Shown: positions 49,835-59,031, counted from the stretch's first letter. The stretch: DNA of 64,000 nucleotides from Ostreococcus mediterraneus (GCA_012295225.1 WMKK01000006.1:620001-684000), one strand, 5' to 3'. Numbers and translations: made by a program. Notes: generated by a model from the letters alone, not told the origin.

Positions 49835-50248
49835 GTGTTGGCGGAATCAGCATACTAGGGGCGTGCATCCTGCATATGCAGGCCGGGCCTGCATATGCAT
49901 GCATACCATACTTAACACATAATACGCTTATGTAATATATCATTTGAGTACTACATACCGTGCATATGGTGTTACATACGAGTGTTTTGCGCACCGNNCG
50001 TGTAAACATGCGCCGGGTAAACCCTTATTTCTGAACCCTAGTTACCCCTCGTCGCGTACCTTAAAATGACCAGTCATGTCGTTCCGTATTTACGTAATTA
50101 TTAGAGTATCAATGTATTTCTAAAAATCATGCCCCACATANAAGTCGTTTTTCTATGGCCGTATGCACGTGTGGGGGGCGTGCATCCTGCATATGCACGT
50201 GCATATGCATATGCATACAATTTGTGCATATGCATACCGCCAACACAG
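49833..50248. mobile_element. 416-bp MITE-like DNA transposon with 12-bp TIRs and 8-bp target duplication
   Basis: The ends are CTGTGTTGGCGG at 49833-49844 and its exact reverse complement CCGCCAACACAG at 50237-50248. They are flanked by the direct 8-mer TCCAGGAT (49825-49832; 50249-50256). A sister tandem unit at 49627-49675 carries the same flanks with only one TCCAGGAT and no insert, a natural empty site. Subterminal regions contain repeated TGCATATGCA motifs, including 14-bp arms around 49885 and a perfect 22-bp palindrome at 50188-50209, plus a 21-bp direct repeat (49860-49880 and 50177-50197). There is no open frame for a transposase. An 8-bp duplication fits hAT-, P- or Merlin-type elements. 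Three N positions lie inside. Confidence 0.82.
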
Positions 50249-50376
50249 TCCAGGATCACCCCCACGCGATGCGTCATCGGACAAATACACACGGATCGAC
50301 AGATCGGATGGACGGACGACGCGGACGGACGACGCGGGCGCGTCCGGCGCCGCGCGAGCCGACCGGTCGTCACACG

Positions 50377-51696
50377 ATGGCGCGCGACGACCGGGGCGAC
50401 GGGGTGGGCGACGGGGTGGACGACGACCGGGGCGACGACGACGACGATGGGGAGGATGCGTTGACGCGTTGGAGACGCGACGCGCGCGCGCGCGGGCGCG
50501 CGGCGCGCGGGTGGATGGGTGCGACGCGTTCGCGCGACGCGGTCGCGGTCGCGGTCGACGACGACGACGGCGACGGCGACGACGACGGCGACGGGGGCGA
50601 CGGGCGCGCGGGCGGGGGGGGTGGGGCGCGCGGCGAACGACGCATCGTTGGTACTGGCGCGCTGAGACGCGCCGACGCCGACGGGCGCGCGCGAGCGAAG
50701 GGACGAGGCGAAGGGCACGCGGTGCGGAACTTTGACGAGGGCGACGCGTCGAGGTTTGGGCTGTTGCGAGATTTTGATGAACGTTTGGCCGCCGTGCGCG
50801 CGCGGACGCGCGAGGCGAGGGCGGATATTGATAAAATTGAACGGTGGTTTAGTGATGCGAATCGTGCGAGGGAGGATGCGGGCGTCGAGGCGAGGGAAGA
50901 GGGTGCGGGACGGGGGAATGCAGAGAATTTTCTGGCGGGAATTCAAACGCGCGCGCGCGCATTGGACGGGCTCGAACGGGGTGTTCGGGATGAATACGAG
51001 CGTGGGATGGATGATGATGGGCGGATGAGTATGATTAATGATAGTCCGTCGTCGTCGCTCGTTGTGCCGCCGCGCGCGGTGTTTGGGGGGAGGATTCATC
51101 GACCGATTCCGCGACGCGCGGGGGCGGCGAGCGCGAGCGTAGAGGGCACCGCGTGGACCGCCGGGGCGAGAAATGCGTCAATGGTGGCGCACACGGCCGC
51201 GAAAGCGCGTTTTGAGTTTGGCTCAAGTGAATCCGTGCGTAGCGTCGAGACTGATAGTAAGATGAGCGCGTTCAAGTCGTTATCTACGAGAGACGAAGGC
51301 AAAGTCGCCGAGTTGCGACACCTCTTGGAGCAAGCGAGCGTGCACGCGCCAGAACCGCAATCGGTAGATGGACTGAGAACGCCGCCTAGAATCATGCGAT
51401 CACCGTTACGGCCACCTATAGCTCGTCGATCTCGGACTCGCACGCTAAGCGAGGACTTTACCCGCAATAGACCGTCGATGAGAATGTCGCAAGAATTTAG
51501 GCACTCTATGCGTTCGCACTTGACGCCCGTGGAGCACGTGGCGGTCGAGGCTGAACTCGAACGAGCGGTTCGCATGTCGGAAATATCAAGCGAAGACTTG
51601 CAGACTGCGAGCGAGGCAACCGCGACTCAATACCTGAGCAATAGAGCATCGGCGGATGAAATGACGTGGAGAGACATGACACGCGCAGACCCATAG
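50377..51696 (+). CDS. Unknown acidic/coiled-coil protein with S/T-P sites
   Basis: About 439 residues from the ATG at 50377; the open frame before it runs through the transposon-like element and is not believed. The first 95 residues are Asp/Gly/Arg-rich and low-complexity. Residues about 125-165 (FGLLRDFDERLAAVRARTRE, IDKIERWFSDANRARED) look coiled-coil. A middle region is Ser/Arg-rich with TPPR and SPLR, possible cyclin-dependent-kinase sites, then SRTRTLSED. The C-terminus (EHVAVEAELERAVRMSEISS, EDLQTASEAT) is again helical. No known domain is recognised. It is convergent with the second DUF1995 gene, 67 bp between stops. Confidence 0.55.
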   Translation: MARDDRGDGVGDGVDDDRGDDDDDGEDALTRWRRDARARGRAARGWMGATRSRDAVAVAVDDDDGDGDDDGDGGDGRAGGGGGARGERRIVGTGALRRADADGRARAKGRGEGHAVRNFDEGDASRFGLLRDFDERLAAVRARTREARADIDKIERWFSDANRAREDAGVEAREEGAGRGNAENFLAGIQTRARALDGLERGVRDEYERGMDDDGRMSMINDSPSSSLVVPPRAVFGGRIHRPIPRRAGAASASVEGTAWTAGARNASMVAHTAAKARFEFGSSESVRSVETDSKMSAFKSLSTRDEGKVAELRHLLEQASVHAPEPQSVDGLRTPPRIMRSPLRPPIARRSRTRTLSEDFTRNRPSMRMSQEFRHSMRSHLTPVEHVAVEAELERAVRMSEISSEDLQTASEATATQYLSNRASADEMTWRDMTRADP

Positions 51697-51763
51697 CAGA
51701 CCAGCGCAGCGCGCGCGAACTCAGCGAATATAGATTTTGCATTGTTATTATTCAGAAAGCTAA

Positions 51764-52771
51764 TTAGGAACTTAACGAGCGCATGAAACGCTGCATGTCT
51801 TTCATCACACTCAAGAACTTTTGCGCAGTGGTCTTCTCGGCGGTTTCGCCGTCGTCGCCGAGAGGACGCAACGCCTGCTCGACGATGTCGTCCAGCTCCT
51901 CGCCCGCGGGGCGTTGAGCAAATTCGTCAATCAATCTGAATCGTCCAGGCTCCTCCGTGTCTTCTAAGAACAATTTCCACTGTCCAGGATATGCCTTGAA
52001 CACACTCCCGTTACACCACGGCAACGGGCGCAACGAGTACGTCACGGTCATCTTACCCAAAAAGTTGTCGCGCATGCGACGCACGTTCAACCCGACGCCG
52101 GCGTCGCCGCTCGCCAATCTCGGATTTAACAGAACGACTGGGCACCCCAATTCGTTCGCTCTACCAGTCGCGCGCTGTACTTTTTCTAAACTCATAGGAT
52201 CTGGAGCCGCAAAGACGAGCACGCCATCGAAATCTTCCCCGACGAGCGCTCTGTCGTCCACGCTCGCAATCTCAAACCCGCAGTCAGCTCCGCCCCAACG
52301 TGCCTTCAACATCGCCGCCGCCCCGGCATCTGGGAACACTGCGCGCACTTTAGAACCATTTTTCACTAATTGCTGCATAAACTCTCTCGAAATCTCCCAC
52401 ACTTTCAGTTGATCGCCGCTCTCGCTCATCACGTTCCCGCTCATCGGGTCCCAGAGCTCGGGGATCAACAGCTCAACCACCGAACCCGCAACGCCGCGCT
52501 TCATCGCCGCCGACGTACACCGCGCCGCGCATCCCACGGCATCGAACAAATTATCTGGCAACTCGTCGTCGTCGCGCATCTTGGTAATCGTCAATTTCGG
52601 CGCCTCGGCGTCCGCGTCGTCCTCGGTCGAAGCGCGAGTGGATAGCGCCGCGCGCGCGCGCGCGTTGACCGGCGCACGCATTGATGCGATGCGCGCGGAC
52701 GGTGCACGCGCAGAGACGGGCACGGAAGCTCTCGCGTGCGCATGCGCGCGGGCGTACGTGGCGAACGACAT
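51764..52771 (-). CDS. DUF1995 protein, probably plastid (second copy)
   Basis: 335 residues. The first 48 (MSFATYARAHAHARASVPVS and on) are a typical Ala/Arg/Ser transit peptide. The DUF1995 core shows SVVELLIPELWDP, FDGVLVFAAPDPMSLEKVQR, CPVVLLNPRLASGDAG, YSLRPLPWCNGSVFKAYPGQ and WKLFLEDTEEPGRFRLIDEF. This is closer to the branch ending in W-x-hydrophobic-F strings than the copy at 25569-26516. The role is probably in plastid biogenesis; no catalytic residues are known. Its start is only 101 bp from the divergent rhomboid start. Confidence 0.82.
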   Translation of the reverse strand: MSFATYARAHAHARASVPVSARAPSARIASMRAPVNARARAALSTRASTEDDADAEAPKLTITKMRDDDELPDNLFDAVGCAARCTSAAMKRGVAGSVVELLIPELWDPMSGNVMSESGDQLKVWEISREFMQQLVKNGSKVRAVFPDAGAAAMLKARWGGADCGFEIASVDDRALVGEDFDGVLVFAAPDPMSLEKVQRATGRANELGCPVVLLNPRLASGDAGVGLNVRRMRDNFLGKMTVTYSLRPLPWCNGSVFKAYPGQWKLFLEDTEEPGRFRLIDEFAQRPAGEELDDIVEQALRPLGDDGETAEKTTAQKFLSVMKDMQRFMRSLSS

Positions 52772-52872
52772 CGAGGTCGAACACGCCGAAGTGTGGCGCC
52801 CGTGTCGTCACTTCGTGCCTCTCGGGGAGTTGTGGAAAATCATTTTCAACGTGTGCGTCCATTTCAACGCGG

Positions 52873-53856
52873 ATGTCGTCGACGGTGATGGATAACGCGC
52901 CGTTAGCGACGATGGCGGTGACCATCGTCACGGTGGTCGTATTCGCGCTCACGACGCTCTCCAATGGGTCATTGATTATGTTGTGTTGCTACTCTCCGCT
53001 CGCTGTGCTGTCGGATCCTTTGTGGCAAACATACCGCGTGTTCACCTCGGTTTGGGTGCATGGGAATTTTCCACATCTATTTTTGAACTTATTAGCGTTC
53101 GTTTCGATGGCGAAATCTTTAGAGAAGAGCGTGGGGACGGTGCAGTTTGCGTGGCTGTTCACAGTGTTTGTGCTCGTGGGTGCCGTAGCGCACGCGCTCC
53201 TCGCGATGACTTTAGAGATTTTGGTCGGGGCGACGGTATATTGTTCGATTGGAATGAGCGGTGTAATTTTTGCATTGATTGTGTGCGAGACATCGGTGAA
53301 CGATGTCGGTCGTCGGAGCATTTTTGGATTTTTCGAAGTATCGTCAGCGTGGTATCCTGTGGCTCTTCTCTGCTTCGTCCAACTTCTCATGCCTGGCGCG
53401 TCTTTCATCGGACACGCCGCTGGTTTGCTTAGTGGATACGCGTATGTGAAAGGATATATGAACTGGGTATTATTGCGGGACACGCACGTGACAGCTTTGG
53501 AGGAATGGCAGACGTTCGCGCCGGTGCGAGCGCACGCTTCTTTCATTTCGGGCGTCGGCCATAGCGCCCGGCCGAATGTCACGAGCGGAACGGCGAATGT
53601 GATTCCTAGCTTCAGGAATATTCCATTTGTCGGATCCTCAAGTGGGGCGTTTTCTGGCGAAGGACAAAGACTTGGTGGCAATGGTTCGACCACGGGTGGG
53701 ATGGGCGCGTTCGCCGTCGACGACAGAAAGCTCGCAACTCTCATCGAGATGGGCTTCGATTCGACAGAGGCGAAGCAGGCGCTTCAACAGTGCGAAGGCG
53801 ACACGTCTCGAGCAACGCAACTGCTTACTGAAAAGGTGGGCGAGGAAAACGTGTAG
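52873..53856 (+). CDS. Rhomboid-like membrane protease with C-terminal UBA domain
   Basis: About 327 residues from the ATG at 52873, chosen because upstream codons overlap the divergent gene's leader. Six hydrophobic helices follow. The rhomboid features are WVHGNFPHLFLNLLAFVSMA, the catalytic-serine motif YCSIGMSGVIFALI and the catalytic-His helix SFIGHAAGLLSGYAY. A Gly/Ser-rich cytosolic linker leads to a UBA domain (KLATLIEMGFDSTEAKQALQ, GDTSRATQLL). Plant RBL-type rhomboid-UBA proteins and animal relatives bind ubiquitinated membrane proteins at the ER or Golgi. Serine and histidine are present, so it may be an active protease. Confidence 0.87.
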   Translation: MSSTVMDNAPLATMAVTIVTVVVFALTTLSNGSLIMLCCYSPLAVLSDPLWQTYRVFTSVWVHGNFPHLFLNLLAFVSMAKSLEKSVGTVQFAWLFTVFVLVGAVAHALLAMTLEILVGATVYCSIGMSGVIFALIVCETSVNDVGRRSIFGFFEVSSAWYPVALLCFVQLLMPGASFIGHAAGLLSGYAYVKGYMNWVLLRDTHVTALEEWQTFAPVRAHASFISGVGHSARPNVTSGTANVIPSFRNIPFVGSSSGAFSGEGQRLGGNGSTTGGMGAFAVDDRKLATLIEMGFDSTEAKQALQQCEGDTSRATQLLTEKVGEENV

Positions 53857-54453
53857 GTTTGTAGTAATTTAGGAAAGAGCGCTTTTGGGATTTTTCTTCA
53901 TTCATTTTTATTAAACGCGTCTCCATTGTAATGGCGACTGCAAAGGACACGAGAGCGTGTGTCCTTAAAACGAAACGCGCCAGAGGCGAATCAGTTTCAA
54001 AAGTTGATGGTTGCATTACCATCATCAGACTTGATGCTGCAACCCGTTCTGGCTCAAATATGCACAACGGCGTTGCCCGTTTTCTTTTCATTTTTTCATT
54101 TTTATGCACGTGATCAGAGTCACGCTAGTTTCTGCCCGCAGTCGGCTCGCGGCGGGAGTATTTACATCTCCTCGCGGCGGCTCCGTAGGCACCATGGTCG
54201 CGGTTGAGCGCATAGACAAAAGAAATACCGTCTCACACCCCCCAATGGCGCCCGCCTAGGTGCTATCATCGATGCCGCAGGCCGCGTCAGAGTCGTCGTC
54301 GCAAGTTGTTTCATCGCGACGCGCTCGCGCGGCCCACAGCGCTATACAATGTTTGTTGTTCCTCACTCGTGCTCACGCACACGAGTGACTCGCCAAAGAA
54401 TTCCCATACCAAATGTATCCTCTCACAGTGTGTGTCAAATCCATACCGAGTGC
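53857..54453. other. 597-bp convergent intergenic region
   Basis: This lies between the stops of the rhomboid-UBA gene and the PABP gene, so it contains both 3' ends. Unusually long for a convergent gap here. It contains a short direct repeat CTCGCGGCGG (around 54150 and 54170) and only short unconvincing frames, e.g. 53931-54113. No tRNA fold was recognised. Confidence 0.45.
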
Positions 54454-56238
54454 TTACTCGGCGGCAGCCTTGAGAACGGCCAACGCCTCGGCAACCTTCG
54501 CCGCGAGGGCATCCGGAGACTCAATCAAGTGGAGAACTTCAGACTGGTCCATTTCGAGCAACATACCGGTGATCTTCGCGGCGTTGGCAGCTTCCTTCGC
54601 TTCGACGAGCGGGTAGAGAGCTTCACCGAGAATCATACGTTGCTGATCAGGCGCCGCCGCGGAGAGTTGGGAGGCGAGAATAGCCATCGGGTTGGCAGGG
54701 GCAGCCTCGGTCGGCATCGGCGGCATCGGCATGACGTTCGGTTGGTAACGCATGTTTTGACGTTGGCCGCGTCCGCCGTTCGGGCCACCACGGCCACCTC
54801 GGCCGCGCTGGGCACCCGGAACGCCTTGACGTTGGGGCATCGGCATCCCGTACCCACCCGGCATACCAGGCATGCCCGGACGCGGGCCGCCCGGCATGAC
54901 CGGTTGGAAACCAAAGCCGGGTTGCGGTTGCGGCGGCATCATGCCCGGAGGCGGTTGACCGTAGTACATGGGCGCACCCGGGACACCAGGAGGCGGCATG
55001 TAAGGCGCCATACCACCCGGCATACCACCGACGGCACGCTGAGCGAATTGCGCTTGGAGACGCATGCGGCGTTCCTCCTTGCGTTGCGCGAGAGCAACGT
55101 ACAAGGGCTTGGCGCCAACCATCTTGCCGTTCATTTCCGTCACGGCACGAGTGGCTTCGTCGGGAGAAGAGAACGCCACGAAGGCAGAGCCACGAGAAGC
55201 ACCAGAGGCGTCGCGCATGACGCGGCACGAGGTGATGGTACCAAACTCCTTGAACAACTCACGGAGCTTTTCATCGTCAGAGCCATCTTCCAAGTTCTTG
55301 ATGTACAAGTTCGCGCCAGCCATCTTTTCCATGCGTTCACGACGCTCGGCATCGAACTTCGCCTTCAATTCAGCTTCACGCTCAGCCTTCTTCTGCGCGC
55401 GGCACACGACCCACGCCTTTTCATCCTCGGTGTAGCCGTCGAGATTCTCCACCGCAGAGGCAGCACCTTCCGGCGCTTCGAAGCACACAAAGCCAAAGCC
55501 CTTGGACTTGCCTTCTTCGTCCTTCATGATGACGCACGACGTCACGACACCGTGTTCAGCAAACTTGGCACGCAAGCCTTCGTCCGTGACGGATTCCGCC
55601 AAGTTTTTCACGTAGACATTGTTAAACTTGGTCTCACCCGTGTTGGAGCGCTCGGCGCGACGTTGGAACGGTCCGACGTACACTTGCTTGTCGTTCAACT
55701 CCATGCCATTGACATTATCAATCGCCGCCTGCGCCGCCTCAGCGGTTTCAAACTGCACAAAGCCATACCCCTTCGAGTTGCCTTGCCCGTCCATCGCCAC
55801 CTTGGCCGACGTAATCGTCCCAAACTGCGCAAACGTATCCAACAACGCCTTGTTATCAATATCCTTGTCCAAGTTCTTGATGAAGATATTCCCGACACCA
55901 GATCGTCTCACCGCCGGGTCGCGTTGCGAATACAACACCCGGATCGGCTTCCCATTGATCACTTGAAAATTCAACACATCAATCGCGTGCGCCGCGTCAT
56001 TGGGGCTTTGGAAATTCACATACGCGTACCCGAGCGAGCGGCGCGTGATCAAGTCGCGGCAGACGCGAATGGAAACCACGGGCCCGAGCGCGCTAAACTT
56101 TTCGTACAGCTGCGCCTCGGTGACGGACGTTTCGAGATCACCCACGTATAACGACGACGTCCCAGCGCCGGGCACCGCACCCTCAGCGGGCGCGGGCGCC
56201 TTGGGCGCGTCCGATGCGGCGACGGCGGCGGCGCTCAT
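54454..56238 (-). CDS. PABP: Poly(A)-binding protein
   Basis: About 594 residues from the ATG at 56238. Four RRMs in order: SSLYVGDLETSVTEAQLYEK; GNIFIKNLDKDIDNKALLDT; FNNVYVKNLAESVTDEGLRA; GANLYIKNLEDGSDDEKLRE, each with the RNP1 (e.g. KSKGFGFVCFE). A Pro/Gly/Met-rich linker precedes the MLLE domain (LYPLVEAKEAANAAKITGML, LEMDQSEVLHLIESPDAL). It is the cytoplasmic PABP that coats mRNA tails and binds eIF4G and PAM2 proteins. Complete, of normal length. An upstream Met at 56343 is less likely. Confidence 0.95.
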   Translation of the reverse strand: MSAAAVAASDAPKAPAPAEGAVPGAGTSSLYVGDLETSVTEAQLYEKFSALGPVVSIRVCRDLITRRSLGYAYVNFQSPNDAAHAIDVLNFQVINGKPIRVLYSQRDPAVRRSGVGNIFIKNLDKDIDNKALLDTFAQFGTITSAKVAMDGQGNSKGYGFVQFETAEAAQAAIDNVNGMELNDKQVYVGPFQRRAERSNTGETKFNNVYVKNLAESVTDEGLRAKFAEHGVVTSCVIMKDEEGKSKGFGFVCFEAPEGAASAVENLDGYTEDEKAWVVCRAQKKAEREAELKAKFDAERRERMEKMAGANLYIKNLEDGSDDEKLRELFKEFGTITSCRVMRDASGASRGSAFVAFSSPDEATRAVTEMNGKMVGAKPLYVALAQRKEERRMRLQAQFAQRAVGGMPGGMAPYMPPPGVPGAPMYYGQPPPGMMPPQPQPGFGFQPVMPGGPRPGMPGMPGGYGMPMPQRQGVPGAQRGRGGRGGPNGGRGQRQNMRYQPNVMPMPPMPTEAAPANPMAILASQLSAAAPDQQRMILGEALYPLVEAKEAANAAKITGMLLEMDQSEVLHLIESPDALAAKVAEALAVLKAAAE

Positions 56239-56955
56239 CGTCCAAGATTGCGTCTCGCGATTCGCGAATGGATGAGATTGACGTCTGGCGTAGAGACGTG
56301 CGAGCGACGACGTGAGGTGTCGTGCGATGAAACGAGTGCGCACAAAAACTCGTGCGTTGCAACAAAGCGTGCGTTTCGGGAGTCTCGGGAAAACTGAGAC
56401 TGACGCGTGTCGTCACACGGGCTCGGGCTCGCGCGCGGAAATGCCGAGATCGCGCGACGGCGCGACCGCGCGCGGCGGCGGCGGACCTCACCTCGACGTC
56501 GCGTGTGTGGATTTCATGGCGATCGCGTGATCGCGCTCGCGTGGTGTCGTGTATGTGTTTCATCCGCGCGTGTGGACGACATAAATGATATACCACCATC
56601 GTGATGGGCCCCAAGCCCTAATATGTGGCGCACGATGACGCGTAGTGAGGGCGTGATGGACGCCGTGTGCGCGCGCGCGTGGCTCGGGCGCGCGCGCGGT
56701 CTGGCGCGGCGCCGTGGCGGCGGGGTGCGGTGCGTGTACCCGGGGCATGGGGAGAGGTACATGCATCAGACACGGCGATGTGCGCGACGAGAACCGTCGC
56801 GCGAGTGCGAGGATGGGAGGATGCGAGGATGCGAGGATGCGAGGATGCGGGCGCGACGACGCGCGAGGAGGGGGGTATGTGTATACGTAAATATGCATGC
56901 ATGTGCGTATGTATTGACATGGTGTTTGCATTGCAATTGGTCGTACTCGACTTCG
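56239..56955. other. Intergenic region with a GAGGATGC minisatellite
   Basis: About 700 bp upstream of the PABP gene without a supportable gene. It holds five 8-bp GAGGATGS units at 56809-56848 and an A+T-richer tract (56876-56940) with ATGCATGCATG-type sequence near the decayed gene's end. Arg/Ala-rich frames here are not believed. Confidence 0.5.
56809..56848. repeat. Five tandem 8-bp units (GAGGATGC)
   Basis: One GAGGATGG followed by four GAGGATGC units, non-coding. Confidence 0.85.
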
Positions 56956-57508
56956 CGGTCGAGGGCGCGCGCGATCGGGATCGGGATCGGGTCTGGGAAT
57001 CCAGCGGAAGCCGGGGTTGGATTTGAATTGGACGCGCAGATACCCCTCGCGCGACAATTGGTCGGGCATGATGATATCGACACCCGCGTAGACATCTTTG
57101 GCTCGTTGGTAATACACCGGCATAGTAATTCGCGCCCACCAAAGTCGGTTGAGCCGCCAACGCCTTCTTGAGCGCGTCAATGATTTCCGTCACGTCTTCC
57201 GGCTTCATGCTCCTCGGACGACACAGCTCCAGCGCCACATCCAACGATTCGTTACATATCTTTCGTCGCTCCACTCGCTGTCGCTCACCACGCGCATGTC
57301 CGAAACGTTAACCGTGACCGGGCGCACCTCACCGGAGCGTCGGCACGCGCTAGAAGTCGCTCGACCTCCCGACCTCGACCCATCGCTCGCGGGCGCGAAA
57401 TCCACGAACCCGCGCGCGCCTCACAAGGTGACGATGTTGCCGTCGAGATCGAGCGCGTCGACGTCGCGCGTGATCTCGACGTACGAGCCCAGGCTGACGG
57501 CGTTCATG
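56956..57508 (-). pseudogene. Unrecognised protein gene whose frame shifts several times: decayed, mis-sequenced or oddly spliced
   Basis: On the minus strand, protein-like stretches follow one another in different frames: MNAVSLGSYVEITRDVDALD from an ATG at 57508 to an in-frame TGA at about 57424; VTVNVSDMRVVSDSEWSDER; KICNESLDVALELCRPRSMK with EDVTEIIDALKKAL; ITMPVYYQRAKDVYAGVDII and then LSREGYLRVQFKSNPGFRW; possibly ALDREVEYDQLQC. A GTGAGG donor-like site follows GNIVT and a TTAAC/GACAG intron-end-like site lies near 57300, but I could not find splice pairs that join all parts in frame. Single-base errors in this draft sequence would explain it, as would decay. The family is not recognised. 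Confidence 0.4.
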
Positions 57509-57576
57509 ACGCGCGAAAAAGTGCGGAGTCCGCCGCGCACTGCCGCGCCATTATCCGTCTGCGTCGCGCGCGCGCG

Positions 57577-59031
57577 GTGTGCGCGTCGGTGGACGTCATG
57601 CGCGACGGCGGAGGCGATGGAGGCGACGTCGATGGAGCTCGACGCGGCGTCGCGCCGACGTCGAGCGCGGCCATGCATCCGCCGTCGTGGACGACGTCTC
57701 GAGGAGGCGCTGGAGGCGCGACGCGATCACGAGCGCGAGGACGACGCGACGTGGAGGTTCTCGACGAGGACGAGTACACGGCGAGGTTGGAGGCGATCAT
57801 CGAGCGAGATTATTTTCCAGATTTACGCTCGAATAGGCTGAAGTGCGCGATGCTCGAGGCGCTGAGGGTTGGAGACGCGCGAGCGATTGGTGAGATTCAA
57901 CGCGAAATGGCGCTCGAACGCGCGAGAAAGGTTGGTTCGCGCGGTGGTGTGGTGGGCACGCCGAGTATTGGTGGGTCTGGTAGTACGCCAGTGCGTGGTG
58001 CGGAATTATCGGATGGTGAAGCGAGTTGGGGTGGAGATACTCCGCGTCGTGGAAGCGGCGGAGGCGAGAATGATTTTGAGCGCGAGAGCGACGAAGAAGA
58101 CGACGTCGCGAGTGAAATAGCGGATGCTAATGGTGTGTACGATCGTGACCAAGATCGACACTTATCGTTAGATGAATTCTTAGCGCGGTACACTTCGGAA
58201 GATAACGCGTCGTTCAGTGAAATCATGCAGCGGAGCGAGGAGAAGCAAGCGGTGAAACGCGCTCAAATGGACGCCTTGGCAAAACCACCGTCACAACGTG
58301 CCGCAGCGATCGAGGGCGCAAAGGATGTGGCTTCGGTTAAGGCTCTGGCGTTGCACGATGTGTCAACATCGGGAGCGTTGATGAAAACCGGAAATACCGA
58401 CTATTTCAAGACTCCCGATGGCTTGGCGTTTTCCGCCAAGGAACGCCGAAGCCGCGTCGTCGGCGAACCCAAGGAAACGATATCGAAGAATACGAGATTC
58501 GCTGTTCCGCCACCGATAACGGCTGACGGGACTAGTAGTAAGTTTGAAGCGCTCAAAGCGTACGAACGTGTGCACACACCGAGCATGACACCTGGCGTGG
58601 GCGCGAGCCCGCTGATGACGTGGGGTGAAATCGCGAGTACGCCGATACGTTTGAATGATACGGACTCGAGATTCGCAGTAAAGCAGACGAGTTTTCGCGA
58701 AAAAAAGCTGCGTCAGTTGACATCGAAAAACTCATCTGCGTCCGCGACGCCGATGCTGAGAGGTCAGAAGCGTGGAGCCACACCGGGTGAACTTTCGGCG
58801 GCGGGGAAATCATTGTTACGCCGCGTGACGCCATCAAGAAGGGCAACGACGCCAAACTTGGACTCACAATTGCGCAAATCATACAGCCGCACGACACCGC
58901 GAGTGAATATCGGTACGATACCGCGAGTGAGTACCAAGCGCGACGGGTCCGAGACCCCTCGGCTGCTACGGGTTACTACAAACACGACGCAAGCAAAGGG
59001 TGGGGAAGGCTTGTTACAGATCGACGATTAG
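57577..59031 (+). CDS. ESS2: ESS2/DGCR14 splicing-associated protein
   Basis: 484 residues. EVLDEDEYTARLEAIIERDY followed by FPDL is the N-terminal hallmark of the ESS-2/Es2/DGCR14 family, and SPLMTWGEIASTPIRLND near residue 345 is its other signature. Between them are HLSLDEFLARYTSEDNASFS and FKTPDGLAFSAKERRSR-type blocks. In animals and fission yeast the protein associates with late spliceosomes (C complex) and helps splice-site choice. The C-terminal third is Ser/Thr/Arg-rich with repeated TP dipeptides (TPSRRATTPN, TTPRV, ETPRL), a likely phospho-rich tail. Start codons at 57577, 57598 or 57673 are all possible. Confidence 0.87.
   Translation: MCASVDVMRDGGGDGGDVDGARRGVAPTSSAAMHPPSWTTSRGGAGGATRSRARGRRDVEVLDEDEYTARLEAIIERDYFPDLRSNRLKCAMLEALRVGDARAIGEIQREMALERARKVGSRGGVVGTPSIGGSGSTPVRGAELSDGEASWGGDTPRRGSGGGENDFERESDEEDDVASEIADANGVYDRDQDRHLSLDEFLARYTSEDNASFSEIMQRSEEKQAVKRAQMDALAKPPSQRAAAIEGAKDVASVKALALHDVSTSGALMKTGNTDYFKTPDGLAFSAKERRSRVVGEPKETISKNTRFAVPPPITADGTSSKFEALKAYERVHTPSMTPGVGASPLMTWGEIASTPIRLNDTDSRFAVKQTSFREKKLRQLTSKNSSASATPMLRGQKRGATPGELSAAGKSLLRRVTPSRRATTPNLDSQLRKSYSRTTPRVNIGTIPRVSTKRDGSETPRLLRVTTNTTQAKGGEGLLQIDD

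Larger units (their letters stand above)
48966..50376. other. Gene-free island between the hydratase and an unknown gene
   Basis: About 1.4 kb without a supportable gene, the largest gap in the window. Besides the repeats and element listed separately it contains AAACCCTAA (49698-49706), matching the plant-type TTTAGGG telomere unit. The final 120 bp before 50377 is GC-rich and probably the next gene's promoter. Confidence 0.6.

Noticed and set aside
48889-50376. A CRISPR-like or centromere-like array in the repeat island
   Set aside because: Repeat units are few, unequal and explained by tandem duplication plus a transposon-like insertion; there is no regular spacer pattern.
50101-51099. 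A 332-codon minus-strand open frame across the transposon-like element and the unknown gene
   Set aside because: Pro/Arg/Val-rich low-complexity product, caused by GC-rich shadow reading; it also crosses the element and N positions.
53931-54113. 60-codon frame in the PABP/rhomboid convergent gap
   Set aside because: Short, no domain or targeting signal; more likely 3' UTR sequence.
54349-56151. A 600-codon plus-strand open frame opposite PABP
   Set aside because: Its product is His/Arg/Thr-rich without domains and mirrors the codon pattern of the PABP gene, so it is an antisense shadow.
57422-57508. Selenocysteine reading of the TGA after GNIVTL
   Set aside because: Mamiellales do have selenoproteins, but there is no Cys-x-x-Sec type context, no recognised selenoprotein family and no SECIS structure that I could see; frame shifts nearby make decay or error more likely.
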